A stretch of 64,000 bases of DNA from Pomphorhynchus laevis (GCA_012934845.2 WNNJ02003462.1:124001-188000), one strand, 5' to 3'. Shown: positions 11,765-24,600, counted from the first letter of the stretch. Numbers and translations are program-made. Notes: a model not told the origin generated them from the letters alone.

Positions 11765-12660
11765 CCAATTTTCACGCAAGTTTGATAGTTTTTTCTCTTT
11801 TTATAATGAAGAATCATAAATCAACACAATATTATTAAAAATTTATTTAAACTATCAAGCGAAAATATTTGTGGATGGATAATAAACAATGTGCTTTGTA
11901 TTAGAATAACGTACACTAAATAATCAAATTCTATAAAAGGAAATACGTCATTAGCGCTTATTTAACCATAGCGTCAAAGTGTCTAGAGTATTAAATTTAC
12001 TTAATTTTATTATAATGTATTTAATGATACTTTATTTAATTATATCCTTAAAATACTAGATGATCTGATGTGCTATTAGATTTAAACACGATTTTTTACT
12101 ATAAGAGCATACGAACTAATACGTTTAGCATAGCGTATATTGTTTATTAGGGCTAGAGTATTAAATTTACTTAATTTAAATTTAACAAAAATAAACAAAA
12201 ACATTTTATGGATTGAAAATCCATAAAATGTATTTTGTGAATAAATATATGTAAATGTATGAATAAATGTATGTAAATTTTGTATTGGGATATGATACAC
12301 TAAATAATCAAATTTCATCAGAGGAAATACGCCATTAGTGCGTATTTGGCCCCGCTATTATGTTGGGTTAAGGAATAGGGGGTCGAAACCTGATAAACAG
12401 AAAAATATAAAGAATAAATTTAAACTCTTAAGTGGCAAATTTTTATGGATGAATAATAAATAATATACTTTGCATTAGAATAAGATACTAGATAGTTATT
12501 TCAGAGGAAATACATCATTAGCATGTATTTGGCCCCGCTGCTATGTTGGGTAGAGGAGTTAGGGGCCGAAACCTGATAACATAGCAGTTCCTCCTGATGA
12601 CCTCTAATCTTTATTCTGATACAACGTCTGTTATTTATTAGTCAATTCATAAAAATGACG
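11765..12660 (+). repeat. three PLE-type terminal modules in series
   Basis: Module copies lie near 11765-11975, 12180-12400 and 12410-12640. The last is the best preserved: CTGCTATGTTGGGT, GAGGA, GGGGCCGAAACC, AACATAGCAG, TCCTCCTGATGACCTCTAA. It directly precedes a PLE RT end at 12713. An inverted repeat ACATTTTATGGATT/ATCCATAAAATGT lies near 12200-12232. Confidence 0.6.
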
Positions 12661-12712
12661 TTTATTTTAAATTTCAATTTTTTATTTTAACTTGATTTAA
12701 AGTTAAAAAATT

Positions 12713-13111
12713 TTGCATGAGCATTCATGCATACCATATAATATAAAATATAATACATTAAATAATGAAATTTTAAGAATTGCAACAATATGTAATGATA
12801 TTAACTTTCTTCAAAGTCATTTAAATAATTTAATAGATACATATTTTAAACTAGGTTACTATAAAAATAACATCAAGCAGAAAATATTAAAAGACATAAA
12901 TCAACACGATAATTTATGCACATCATATAATATAAAATATAATACATTAAATAATGAAATTTTAAGAATTGCAATAATATGTATTGATTTTGTATTTCGT
13001 TCAAATCATTTAAATAATTTAATAGATGCATATTTTAAACTAGGTTATTATAAAAATACAATCAAACATAAAATCAACATAATAATATTACAAATAAATT
13101 TTAACTCTTAA
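12713..13111 (+). pseudogene. Penelope-like RT C-terminal piece, tandemly duplicated
   Basis: A 132-codon frame contains the same ~60-residue motif twice: YNIKYNTLNNEILRIATICN then HLNNLIDTYFKLGYYKN, and again with HLNNLIDAYFKLGYYKN. The motif matches the conserved end of PLE reverse transcriptases, also present at 36451-36696 (minus) and 63213-63536. The duplication unit is about 190 bp. It is a fragment of a dead element; the rest of the RT is absent. Confidence 0.65.
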
Positions 13112-13460
13112 GCGTAAATTTTTTGTGGATGGATAATAAACAATATGTTTTGTATTAGAAAAATATACGTGATAATCAAATTTCATTAGAGGAAATACGT
13201 CATTAGCATGTATTTGGCCCCAATGTTATGTATGTTAGGTCGAGGAATATGGGTCGAAATCTAATAGAATAGCAGTTCCACCTGATGACTTATATTCCTT
13301 TAATATGATAATTAAATACATAAATATTTTATTATATTTATTATGGAATAGGATAAAGAAACCTGATAACATAGCAGTTCTTCCTGTTTACCCTTAATCC
13401 TTATTCTGATACATCGTCTGTTATTTATTATTCAATTCAAAAAAAATTGACTTTTATTTT
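13080..13460 (+). repeat. two PLE-type terminal modules
   Basis: Two further module copies (about 13090-13300 and 13340-13460) follow the RT end at 12713-13111 in the order expected for the 3' part of the element. The second is short and lacks the AAATAC hairpin. Confidence 0.55.
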
Positions 13461-13495
13461 AAATTTCATCCTCCTCGTGAATGAGGAGGTTTACT
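13440..13495. repeat. right arm of the inverted repeat with 10785-10835
   Basis: Inverted match to the 10785-10835 arm; contains CATCCTCCTCGTGAATGAGGAGG as its own hairpin core in pieces (CCTCCTC / GAGGAGG). It sits exactly between PLE-module DNA and the start of the RLE LINE at 13515. Confidence 0.6.
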
Positions 13496-13514
13496 TTACT
13501 TTGTTTACTCACTG

Positions 13515-14998
13515 ATGTTTACTCACTTTACACCACACCAGTTTGGAGTTGGAATTTGTGGCGAGGCCGAAGCCCCAGTTCACTCAGCTCGTCACCACTG
13601 GGATAAACATGTCGTTCTAGGATCCACCATGATCAAGTTGGACTTCCATAGCGCGTTCAATTACCTAACGAGATCGGCTATGTTACGTCAGGTTCGTAAA
13701 TAGATCTCAGTCCCTTACAATTTCGTCGAAGCATATTAAAGATAACTATATATAGAGGTCAGTCCAACCCGACTGACCTCTTTCACGGACTAAGTATAAT
13801 CGACTAGGCAGAGGGTGTTCAGGAGGGGATCCTTTGGGTTCCCTCCTCTTTTCGCTCACAATATTCGAAATGTCACAACTAGAGAAATCACAACTCAGCC
13901 ACATTACTGGGGTGCCTCATTGGTTCTATAGCTAGCATTGATCAACAAATGGAGTTTATATCAAACCTCAGATCGTTAAATTTAGGATCTGGGATCTTTC
14001 GCGGCAAGATACACTGTTCCTTCTAAGGAACTGTTTCAATCTCGCAAAATTATTTTACATCCTCCGATGCACTCCGTCTTTTCTCATCGATTCAGTGAAT
14101 AAATATAACGGTTCGTTACGCAAGATCCTTCAGGCCGTACTTAACTTACCTCTATCCAACACGGCCTGAAAGAAGGCTACCCTAGCAATCAAGTGTGGCG
14201 GCCTAGGAGTTTGTACTGTTAAGGATACGATGCTCCCTGCCTACATTTCATCTCATCTCTCGACCTCTGAACTCGCGCGTAAAATTCTAGCTTGTCCGAG
14301 TGATTAACCGATCGAGCCGAATCCACAACTTCTATATGAGGCAATCCTTCGCTGGCGTGAGATTTCTTTAGACGATGTTCCGTCGGAAAATGTTTTTCAA
14401 AAACGATGGTCCCGTCTCGTTTATCACAAGCTAATGCAAGAGGTATCGTCCGACGTTACTACTAAGCAGGATCGTCCTTGTATTTTCCCATCCGCATCCC
14501 CGCATTCGGGTGACTTTCTCTTCGCCCTCCCAATCTCATTAGTTGGAAATCTCACTAACCCTATTCATGCAAATGTGGGATAATGACATCATTCCCAGAT
14601 TTTCATGGGCTTGATTGCCAACGCAGCATATCTTGACATATCCGGCACGTTGTAGTTAATAACATCATAAGGATAGCCCTGGTGGCTGCGAACATCCCCA
14701 GGGATGTTCACAGATCATTACGCAGATGCTTCTGCGTAATGATCTGCGATTACGCAGATGCTTCTGCGTGATGAAGAATCACGCAGAAGCATCCGCCGAG
14801 CTAGCCGAATTCAGAAAACGGCAAAAATATTCTGAACTGAACGATCGCATATACTCATTTACGCCAGTTGCCATAGAGGCTCACGGATCGATCGGCACCG
14901 AGTCACTGGTTTTCTTGAAGGAGTTGGGCCGGCGCCTCAAGCGTGCCACCGGGGCCAGCGTGCCATATCGTTCATGCTCCAAAGTATGAGCATGGCAG
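13515..14998 (+). pseudogene. RLE-class non-LTR retrotransposon (R2-superfamily-like), decayed copy A
   Basis: The first frame has HQFGVGICGEAEAPVHSARH and IKLDFHSAFNYLTRSAML, RT motif A of RLE LINEs. Near 13820 GVQEG followed, after a one-base frame change, by DPLGSLLFSL is motif B. 14300-14570 gives ILRWREISL, SPHSGDFLFALPISL; then CKCG...HGLDCQ and IIRIALVAANIP of the endonuclease zinc-finger region. The end has AELAEFRKRQKYSELND, FTPVAIEAHGSIG and FLKELGRRLKRATG. The endonuclease catalytic segment between AANIP and AELAEF is missing and replaced by nested palindromes (14690-14793). Several stops and frame changes are present. Confidence 0.8.
14690..14793. repeat. ladder of three perfect palindromes
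   Basis: Three inverted repeats follow each other within 104 bp. 14690-14709: GAACATCCC/GGGATGTTC, loop CA. 14712-14745: 14-bp perfect arms, AGATCATTACGCAG, loop ATGCTT. 14757-14793: 16-bp perfect arms, GATGCTTCTGCGTGAT, loop GAAGA. The last two share the ATGCTTCTGCGT segment, as if copied by successive fold-back template switches. They stand where the LINE's endonuclease core should be. Confidence 0.75.
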
Positions 14999-15439
14999 TT
15001 CAGAGGGAAAATGCTGCGTGCACAATAAAGATCATGGAAAATAAGAGGGAATTATGGAATTCCATAAAGTCTGACCCCATCAAGAGATAAAACCTCAATG
15101 TAATACTGATTTATAAACAAATGTTTAGATTAAGGTATGTTTGTATATGCAAAAATGTATTTATATTTTAATTATAAAATATTTTATAGAAATTATTTAT
15201 TATTTAAAATAGACTAAATTCAAGTAGGCTCAAATTAAACATTTGAACATGTTCTTCTATAAATAATACTCTTAGTTAACTCGAAAATCGTTTCTCACCT
15301 GCAAGATTCTGGTTTACTTATTACTTTAATTTGAAATGTTCTATGATGAAGACGTTTGAAATTATTTTAGTTATTACAAAGATTATTACTAGATTATTTG
15401 TAATAATCTAGTGAGACCTATCCATAATTGCATGTAAAA
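14999..15439. other. spacer between two LINE copies
   Basis: AT-rich DNA with no gene. A short palindrome (CTAGATTATT/AATAATCTAG) lies near 15390-15412. Confidence 0.5.
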
Positions 15440-17150
15440 ACAAAAAATATAGTGTTTGTATGACCACCGATCTCATTAGTGCTGATGACACTGACAACGC
15501 TACAACCGCTAGTCAAGCTGACAACACCGAATATGGGCAGGCTGAGACGCTACTCGACGTCGTGGTTAAAGCACATTCAGTCGAGTCCTTAGATACATAC
15601 ATAAGGCGTCTCTATGTTTGCTACAGGCAAGGTGTCGCCAATACTCGACCGAATTGTCGCCAACCCATCGACATGGATGCCTGGCAGCAGCTGCTACTTG
15701 TTCACAGCTGCCTTGAATTTTCGTCGCATTCGACTGAATGGGACCACAGCAAGGCGATTCTTTCGGTTCGCTGTTTTCTGCCTAACTGCTTTAGCGCTGG
15801 CAAAACGCATCAAGTCCGAATTTAATATCTGGTATATGGATGATGCCATGCTAGGCGGTGATATGGACACGTTGCTCACAGACTGTAGTATGTTGACGGC
15901 GCGAGGAAATGAGCTAGGCCTCGTCATCAATGTTGGCAAGTGTGAGCTCATTACTTACGACGAGATTGTGAGAAGTTTCAGGGTAGTCACTCCGGACATC
16001 AAACACGTCGACCCAGCATCAGCAATGTTGCTTGGAGCGCCGATCTGATGTGATCAGAGCGTTGACAAGGCATTTGAGATGAAGCTCATGAGTTACAACG
16101 CATGTCTAGCAGATTAACGCTTCTCTACGCTCACGATGCGCTGTTCTTGCTAAAAAAACTGATTCGCGATACAGAAGACCATGTACACTCTGCGCATCGT
16201 AATTCGGTCGTCGTTGCAGTATATCCTCAATATTGCGCTGTCTGATGGATCATGGGACTAGGCATCACTGCCGGTTGCTAACGGCCGACTCAACATAAGG
16301 AGAGCAACAAATATTGCTCTACCGGCCTTCCTATCATTGGTCGCAGGGTCGCAAGCACTCATAATTCGGCTACTGCCAGAGCGACTAAATGACTACTGTG
16401 ATATCAGCGAACCGAAATACACTACCGCATTGACCAAATGGCAGTCTCAAGTGGGTTTAATGCCAGTCCAACCGCCTTTTGCTTTAGAACAGAAAATCTG
16501 GGATACTCCGCTTGTTATTGTTTAGGAATCGAAAGTGTTATCAGCTGCACCTGACCACGCGAGCAAAGCGCGCCTAATTGCGGCTACTGCACCTCATTCC
16601 GGGGTCATCCTTAACGCACGCCCTGCTCGTCGCTCGACATGAGACTCGACAACTCGTCACTTCACATCACCATTGCCCTGCGCCTCTGTGCCCTAGTCTG
16701 TCTGTCACATGTATGTGTCTGCGGAGCGGGTGTAGACGCCAGTGGACGACATGGGGACAGCTGCAGCATGTCCGTCGGCAGACTATCACGCCACATCGCA
16801 GTAAACGATCTCATCAAGCGTGCACTGATGGCTTGGGATTTCACCTGCCCGGACACCTCGGCGCCGACTCATATAAATACAGCTGTGACCGCACCTGGAG
16901 CGGTAGTCAATGGATCAGAGACCAGAAAATGCAGCAAATACGTCTGCGTGACTCCGATTTTCAATTTTGTGCCGGTCGTTGTGGAAACGCTTGGTGCGTT
17001 GGGCGAAAAGGCGGAAGGCCTAATGCACGAAATTGGTCAGCGGATAACATTTGCGACCGGAGAGCGACGGTCTACGGATTTCCTGCTGCAGAGGCTGAGC
17101 GTTGCCATCCAACGCGACAACGCTAGTTGCGTTCTGGAAACGGTTTAGGG
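15440..17150 (+). pseudogene. RLE-class non-LTR retrotransposon, decayed copy B
   Basis: RT motif B appears as GPQQGDSFGSLFSA near 15741-15782 and motif C as EFNIWYMDDAMLGGDMDTLL near 15810-15870, followed by LGLVINVGKCELITYD. Next come GRLNIRRATNIALPAFLSLV and the linker KIWDTPLVIV. The last frame (16639-17148) has CVCGAGVDASGRHGDSC (zinc finger), RHIAVNDLIKRALMAWDFTC, PDTSAPTHI, FVPVVVETLGALGEKAEGL and LLQRLSVAIQRDNASCVLET. In the family about 30-40 residues holding the nuclease PD and D residues lie between RALMA and WDFTC; here they are deleted without frame loss. Stops and frame changes elsewhere. Same family as copy A, much higher GC than flanks. Confidence 0.82.
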
Positions 17151-18444
17151 GACGAGCGAACGGCAAGACTTGGACAATTTATTATTTGTAATTTACATTT
17201 TCTTTCTTGTGTATTTATCCAATAAAATGGAATCAAAAAAAATATTTTGAAGATTAAACAATTTAAGCAACAAAAAGGTGTTCAATAAATACGATATATA
17301 AGAATCATTAAAAATCGCTTTTATAATCGCTCAAAACGTTTAATAAATGTATAAATAATTTATCATAGCATTTGGAATCAAGAGATGCTATTTATTAAAA
17401 TGTAGACGTGTTTGTCATTAGATCAATTACATGTTTAAGATATTCTCTTTTTATATTTTTTATATGTTTCTCCCTCTCGTTTTATGCTAACTTCTAATAC
17501 CCTCTAATCACTAGTTTCCAAGCTCAATTTTTTGCCGTTTTCTTTTCCGATCACGATTGTAACTTATAAGCTCTTAACTCGTACGCAATTATGTACGTTA
17601 TTTCTAACAAGAGGTAGTCAATCTGCTCTGATGGCTAGATTCATCACTTGTCAGGTCACGACATCTCCATCACGCATCGTGAATTTCAGACCAGATGCAA
17701 TGGTTAATTTTGAATACACCACAAACTGATTGTATCAGTTGTTATGAGGTAAAGTCCTTAAAATAAAAGCAGTTCATCACTAGAGGAAAAATAACCCTGT
17801 GATACGGATACGAGATTTGCTGTGTGGCTTTTATCTTCGCTGTCGAAAAGTAAATGTTTGTACCGAATTAAATATTTTCTCGTGTATTTTTAGAAACATT
17901 TTTGTAGTTAACAATTAATATGTTGCAAAAAGTTGTATTTGGTAACAATCTTGAGGCATTCTATAAAAATAGTGGTGTATACTCAAACACTCTTTAATAA
18001 ATACTTTATTGTTTTTAATATGCACCAAAATAACGTTGTCGAAATTAATGTTCTAAAATTAAAATATTCCTGATCGTCTATTAAATTTCGATAGTTCCTG
18101 AAACAATTTGCCTAATTCCTACTAGACAACAAATCAAGGATGGTTTCGATTCATATTACGAATCGTATTATACTACGATTCGTAAAGCAATTTTGTTCCA
18201 CGGGTTGCAATTGTTCGATTTTGATTTTTATTATTTTGTTGATTACAAAAGTCAGCATTTTAAGGAATATAAATCCTGTAATCAGATCAACATGTATTTG
18301 AAAATCACTTCAACTTTAAAAAACTGCTATTTTGCTTCAATTTCTAATTATATCTAAAGACCAATTTTTATATTGTTGTTTCTTTTGGAAGGTCACCGTC
18401 GAATAGCCCTTTTCAAATCGTTAAATATTTTCTGTGTGTACGCA
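17151..18444. other. non-coding stretch
   Basis: No gene recognised. An inverted repeat ACGAATCGTA/TACGATTCGT lies near 18159-18184. It may contain the promoter of the exon at 18445, but no element is distinct enough to call. Confidence 0.4.
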
Positions 18445-18610
18445 ATGAGTAGTTATTCAGATCAACAGCAACAGTTGAATCTAAACAATAATAAAATTAA
18501 CGACACACTAGACGACTTAGAACTAAGCTTATCTCTTACTAAATCATCAAGTATAATCAGCAATCAATCTTCAGATGACAGTCAGAATGCGCACCAATGC
18601 AGCAATTCAA
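18445..18610 (+). CDS. candidate first coding exon, low-complexity N-terminus
   Basis: From ATG at 18445 the frame reads MSSYSDQQQQLNLNNNKIND, then TLDDLELSLSLTKSSSII, SNQSSDDSQN, and ends in a good splice donor (TTCAA|GTAAGAA, 18611). The exon ends with one base of a codon. The acceptor before the TPS/TPP frame at 27728 needs exactly one base from upstream, so the two would join in frame as an AGA codon. The Q/N/S-rich composition fits a disordered N-terminus. An in-frame upstream ATG (18373) would add a hydrophobic lead and seems less likely. No homology is visible; coding status is inferred from donor, phase and codon pattern. Confidence 0.35.
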
Positions 18611-21600
18611 GTAAGAAATTTAAAATGCTTATTCTTTCAAGGACATATGGCCTTCATCTTTTCACTTTATTTTTAAAATTTGTTTATATCACCTTTCGTA
18701 ATCGTTACAAATTGTTGATTATGAATACAAATTATACTCGATTAAGTTTTGCGGTAATCTTAAATTTAATCCGGATATAAAACAAATAAATCTAAATTAT
18801 GTGGTAATCTTAAAGCTAATAAAGATATTAAATATCACAAACTGACTTACATAACTGCAAACACAACCTCATCGACGTTTGTAACCGTCCCCCGCTAGTA
18901 GAGGTGGTATTTCCTTTGACGACCTTCAAAGGAAATAAATACAAGCGATGGCGAAATTATAAAATATGTTCTACGTTTTCGAATTATTCCCTGTTATCAA
19001 TCCTATCCATAATATTTTGTAATTAAATTGATTATATAAGGTGCCATCTTTGTTTTGGATTGTCTCTACATTTGTATCGGCGTTGAAAAATATGTCAAAA
19101 CTACCTCTACTGGACAAACTAGATATTTTCGTATCTAATGTATTTACAAAATTAGACTGTTTTCTATTTTGCGAATGTACTCGTATGAGATGTGTCAGTT
19201 TCGCATCGATATGGCCTGAGGCATTCATTTCTAGCAACAGATAAGTTTATGGTAATTATGCATTCGCAAAATGCGTTTTCAATATAATGTTGTGAAAGTG
19301 TAACATTTCTTTGTTTTTGCAAATGGATCAATCGTGCAGCAACACATTCTGAGCTCATAATATATTATAGCATGACGTTGTATTCCAGACGCTCTTAGGT
19401 ATATATATTTAAAATGAAATTTTATTAGCGCTCCAAATATAGTTGACATCGCCTTATATTTTACCATCATTAATCAATTTTCCCGTACAAACACAAGTTT
19501 TCCGTAACAGACCTCTCACGGATGTAATGGAATTTCATAATTAAATAATATGCAATGATAATTTATTCTTTATTCGTCAATTATATAGCTATTTATCAAG
19601 TATAGAAATTTATTTTCAGTAAATATGCATTCGTTTTAAGCCAAGAATTTCAAGCAGTTTCACTAATACAAACCCATCAAGTATACTTTGCTTAAATTGT
19701 AAAGTTTGGAAGGCAGATTACGTTAGACAATGCTTATCACCTAGCAGGTGATTATGTCGTCTGCTAGTAACTGAATTAACATAGAGTACATAGAATTCTG
19801 ATTTTTGGCTTCTGTAAAATCACACATTATCTTAATCAGTTAATTATGGACCATTCTTGTATTTTTAATAGATTTTATTATTATATTGTCTAATTGAATT
19901 TTATATCATTGAACCATTGCATCGTGTATCGGCGCATAAGCATCATTTATGTGATATTAATAAACATTTAATAAGTTTATCTAAAAGATTTTAGGATCAA
20001 TAAATTCAAAATAGATCTAATTTAAAATAGATTTGTATTTATAATAAATGATTATTTTTATCTGCATTTATAATCAAAAAATCTTTATTTAAAATTGCAG
20101 TATAAAATTCATATCTTTAATTTTAAAATGTTTTTATAAAATAATTGATCTTTCAAACATTTTAAACTAAGGCTATGTGTTTGTAATTGCATTTTTGTTA
20201 GATAAAAATACATTTTTTACGAATTAAAATACAATTTTGTTTCTGTTAAATAAAAGCGAGTAAAATTTTGGAATTTGAATTATCATTTTCAAATATTTGC
20301 AATTATTTTGCATTTTTAATCAGACCGTTTAGTCATTTGCCGTTTTAATCAGACCGTTTAGTCATTTGCCGTTTAAATCAGTCCGTTTAGTCATTTGCCG
20401 TTTAAATCAGTCCGTTTAGTCATTTGCCGTTTAAATCAGGCCGTTTAGTCATTTGCCGCTTAAATCAGACCGTTTAGTCATTTGCCGTTTAAATCAGTCC
20501 GTTTAGTCATTTGCCGTTTAAATCAGTCCGTTTAGTCATTTGCCGTTTAAATCAGTCCGTTTAGTCATTTGCCGCTTAAATCAGACCGTTTAGTCATTTG
20601 CCGTTTAAATCAGTCCGTTTAGTCATTTGCCGTTTAAATCAGTCCGTTTAGTCATTTGCCGCTTAAATCAGACCGTTTAGTCATTTGCCGCTTAAATCAG
20701 ACCGTTTAGTCATTTGCCGTTTAAATCAGTCCGTTTAGTCATTTGCCGTTTAAATCAGTCCGTTTAGTCATTTGCCGTTTAAATCAGGCCGTTTAGTCAT
20801 TTGCCGCTTAAATCAGACCGTTTAGTCATTTGCCGTTTAAATCAGACCGTTTAGTCATTTGTCGTTTTAGTCAAACTGTTTAGTTGTTGTAGTGGACTAG
20901 TATTTTAAGTTGAAATACAATTAAAACAGCTATAATTGATTTTAATTTGATTATTTTGACGATTTCACTCGCTTTATCTTTAGTTTTGTCAGAAGAAAAT
21001 AATTGTAATCAGCACATTTTTAACCATTTGCTAAAACTTATTTTCCAATTAACCAATTTGTGTCTAATCACTTCCGAATAATGAAAGTAACATCGATCAA
21101 TTGAATATCAATATTCGTTACATAACGTATTTACTGATATGCGATCCTATACGAATGCAATTTCTTGCCTTCGTGATATATCAAGGTCGTTTGTTATTTG
21201 CCACAAATCAACAAGCACGTTCTGTTGTGTCACCAAAATAATTTGTAATAAGATGAACTTATTGTCTTCTAAGCGGAAGAAATTCGACTTCCAGAACTCA
21301 TCAATAACAAGCAATACTCTTGGATTATATTTAATTATATCACGACACATTCGCTGAACACTTAATAGATTTGTTCGACATTTGTGGCTTCTGCGAGATG
21401 ACACAGCGAGATTTAAATTTATGAATTCGACTCAAATTTTCGAATGATAACAACTTCGTCGTTATCTCAAGGTTTAATGAACAATTGAAACAAACAAATT
21501 TATAAATTTGTTTGATTTAAGACACTGCTACCATGCGAGGTTATCCTCCTTTATCAAAAGTTCGGTTCCGTCGAAATTAATTTGGTGATCGTAATTCACA

Positions 21601-24600
21601 GTATGATTAAGTAATGCCGACAAAATGTGATCTTACCACATTATAAGGCTGATATTCTGTTATCATTTTTTCCAATTTACGATCTGTTACGAAACAAAGT
21701 ACTTTATATTCCATATTCGAATTAAAACTCAAATGCTCATCAATTTTTTTGTGGTTTTTCTGAAGCTCTAAAACTGAAGTAATAAAAGTAATAAAAGATT
21801 TAAAGCAATGTATATTAATAAATAAGTTTGTGGAACATCGATTTTTAGATTTTACTTTTCGCTTTTTTAGGTACTTTCGAAACTAGTTTATATTAGCTCT
21901 GTAAATATAATGTAATTAATATATTATCTATTACGGTGTTTAAGTATCGTAAAATGCAGATTAAATATGGCATCCCAATGATTAACAAATATCAACCTCC
22001 CATAATGGGAGGTAAATGATAATATAATAGGTAAATTATATGATAATATAGGTGATGTTCTTCAATATCACTTAATCTACTCAAGTATCACTCTCATGTT
22101 ATTTAAACATGTTAATTCCTTTATCTTTTGTTACGTACAATATGTTCGAGGAAGACATTTTAGTCACAATGCTTCCAGGCATAGTTTTAATGCCTTTTGA
22201 ATCCAACACGATTAAATTTTGCTCGTAAAATTAAAAAAGCTGTATTCATTTTGTATTTTGCTTAAACAACAGCCCTGTGACAGCTGGCTATCACGGCGAG
22301 TGTTTTTAATTATAGGTTTATACCAGTTTTCGTCTTAGATATTTCAACATGTATCTTAACATTTATTTTTTCTTTGATATTTAGGATAAGATGGGTGTAT
22401 TGACTTCATATCTTGCAAAAACGCGACTATTTTATGTAACAGTCACGAAATTAGGTTATTATCTTCCCTTATCAATATTGAGGACACATCATCGTTTGTG
22501 ATAAATCTCTCTTTCTATACAAGACTTATATTCGTCACATTTGATTCAACATATCACATTTCTTAATATTCGAAGCACATTGTCGTTGATCCTTTAAGGT
22601 TTCTATTACCATTCAAACCTTATTTAAGTTTTCATAGACCTTTACGGGGAACGACAGTGAATTATAATAGTGATAAACTACTTTTACCGGACTTTTAATA
22701 AAATTTAAAGTTTTTATTTTTATTCGTTTCGTCGTTTTTATAATCGAATGGCAGTTTAAGTTTGCTACAATCAAAACAGCAAAGACTATGTAACAGGATG
22801 TCTGCTATCTGATAGCCGACAAATAAACAAATCACTCCCATTAAGACAACAATTTTAAGGCAACTATTTCGTCTTACTATCTCTTCTCTGTTTTTATGGT
22901 TGTGTATTTCATTTTATCAACTTCCTTAAAACGCTGCTGGATATGACGACATACTGTGTCTTTTCGTCAATACTCTTCAGCAATAAAAAATGTCTATAAG
23001 ACAAATCTACTACAGGCAAACAGTTCGCATCAAAAATATCTGACCTTAACTTGAATTACATTCTTCTAAGCGTCAACTCGTAATACTTTTTGCTGGTTTT
23101 CACTTTGTCAACTCCTACTCGTTACACGATCATTATCCACAATAAACTATAAAATAATACATTGTGATTGCTTTCAAAAATCTCAATCAAACATAAAATT
23201 GAAAGGTGTTAGTTATACAACAGTTATTTCAAAGCTCACTTCAGCTAATTGCGACGTTCGTTTGGAATATAATATCTTCGATATTTCCATTTTTATTGTG
23301 TTAAATTCATATATATCTTTAATTATATTATTTTAAAAATTACGTTTTTTTAAACGAATACAATGCAGAAAGTGGTTTTTCGCTTAATAAAGCTCATTTT
23401 TGTATTTTATCATATTTTATTAATAGGCGTGGATAGCGAATTTATTAATTGGCGTGATTAACAAAAAAGTTACATTGCTTCCTTAATCAAACTCGTTCAT
23501 ATCGAATAAATATTTTTATTAGACTATTTCAAATTGTAACTTGTACGAACATGTATTTAGGATCATGAGCAAATAGTGCATTATCCACTTCTATTTTGAA
23601 TTTGATATGCACGTGCACATAGAAACTTACCAGCCTCGTCATCTCCAAACGGCCATACTGCATTACAAGCAAGCCGTGCTCGCCATTAAACCTTATTGAA
23701 ACAAAATTTAAACGCGAAAATTAAATCAAATGAATTCGAGTATTATGACAAAATTCGGCTGCACTAGTATACTTTATGGATATCATATAATTCTTGGTGC
23801 CAAGTTTTGTTGGGCTTAATAAGATTTTAAATTGCATGTTCAAACTTAACTTTCTTATCAGTTATATAATCCGAAATTTTTTTGGAAGTTACCTCAGATA
23901 GTATCTTGCTCCGATACAAGGATAAATCCTTACAAGATTAATCCAAAAACAGAGACTACATTAAAACAAAAGCAACTTGTTTATATCAGACAAACGGATC
24001 TTTGTTGATATTCAACAATGGCTGCTTTTATGTGCAGGAAATAAAATTTATTTTTCTAAATATTATATTCTTATGTTTAATGCTTTCTTATGGTAATATT
24101 ATATTATCGAGTTATATATATATTGATACCATATTGAATCAACATTAATACGTTCGATATCTCAATTTTTGAAAGAATCAAAGCTTGAGTGAAATATTTA
24201 ATACCACAATTCCTTATTACTGATTATCTGGTATCAGAATATTAAAGCAAATCAATTTTTGTTTGGAAATGTCCTTTGTGAAATTGAGGTCTCCGGAATA
24301 AGTCATGTTTAGAAAAATAATTAAGTCATCTTACTCTTTATTATACAAAACTCCAAGATAAAATATATTATTTGGATTAATAATAATTTATGCTTTCTTC
24401 ATCATTTCTATCATGACATCAATTCATCTAAATTGATGGTATAAATTACATTAATTAAATCGTGAGCATCTAGATGAAAAATGATTATATAATAAATGTA
24501 ATTTTAATGTGTTGATAAATGTGATTTATTCTTAATGTTTATTATTTACCTTAATGCGATTTTGAGCCCATATTAATATAATGTAGTCTAGGACATATTA

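Noticed and set aside
16578-17126. 182-codon frame beside the RLE LINE end
   Set aside because: It is a shadow; the frame starting at 16639 carries the family motifs (zinc finger, LGALGEKAEGL, LLQRLSVAIQRDNAS).
20321-20880. CRISPR-like regular repeats
   Set aside because: Repeats of 29 bp follow each other directly with no unique spacers, and the window is eukaryotic. It is a minisatellite.
21139-21404. overlapping frames of 72 and 85 codons on opposite strands
   Set aside because: No motif, no splice context, and equal support for both strands; left as part of the possible intron.
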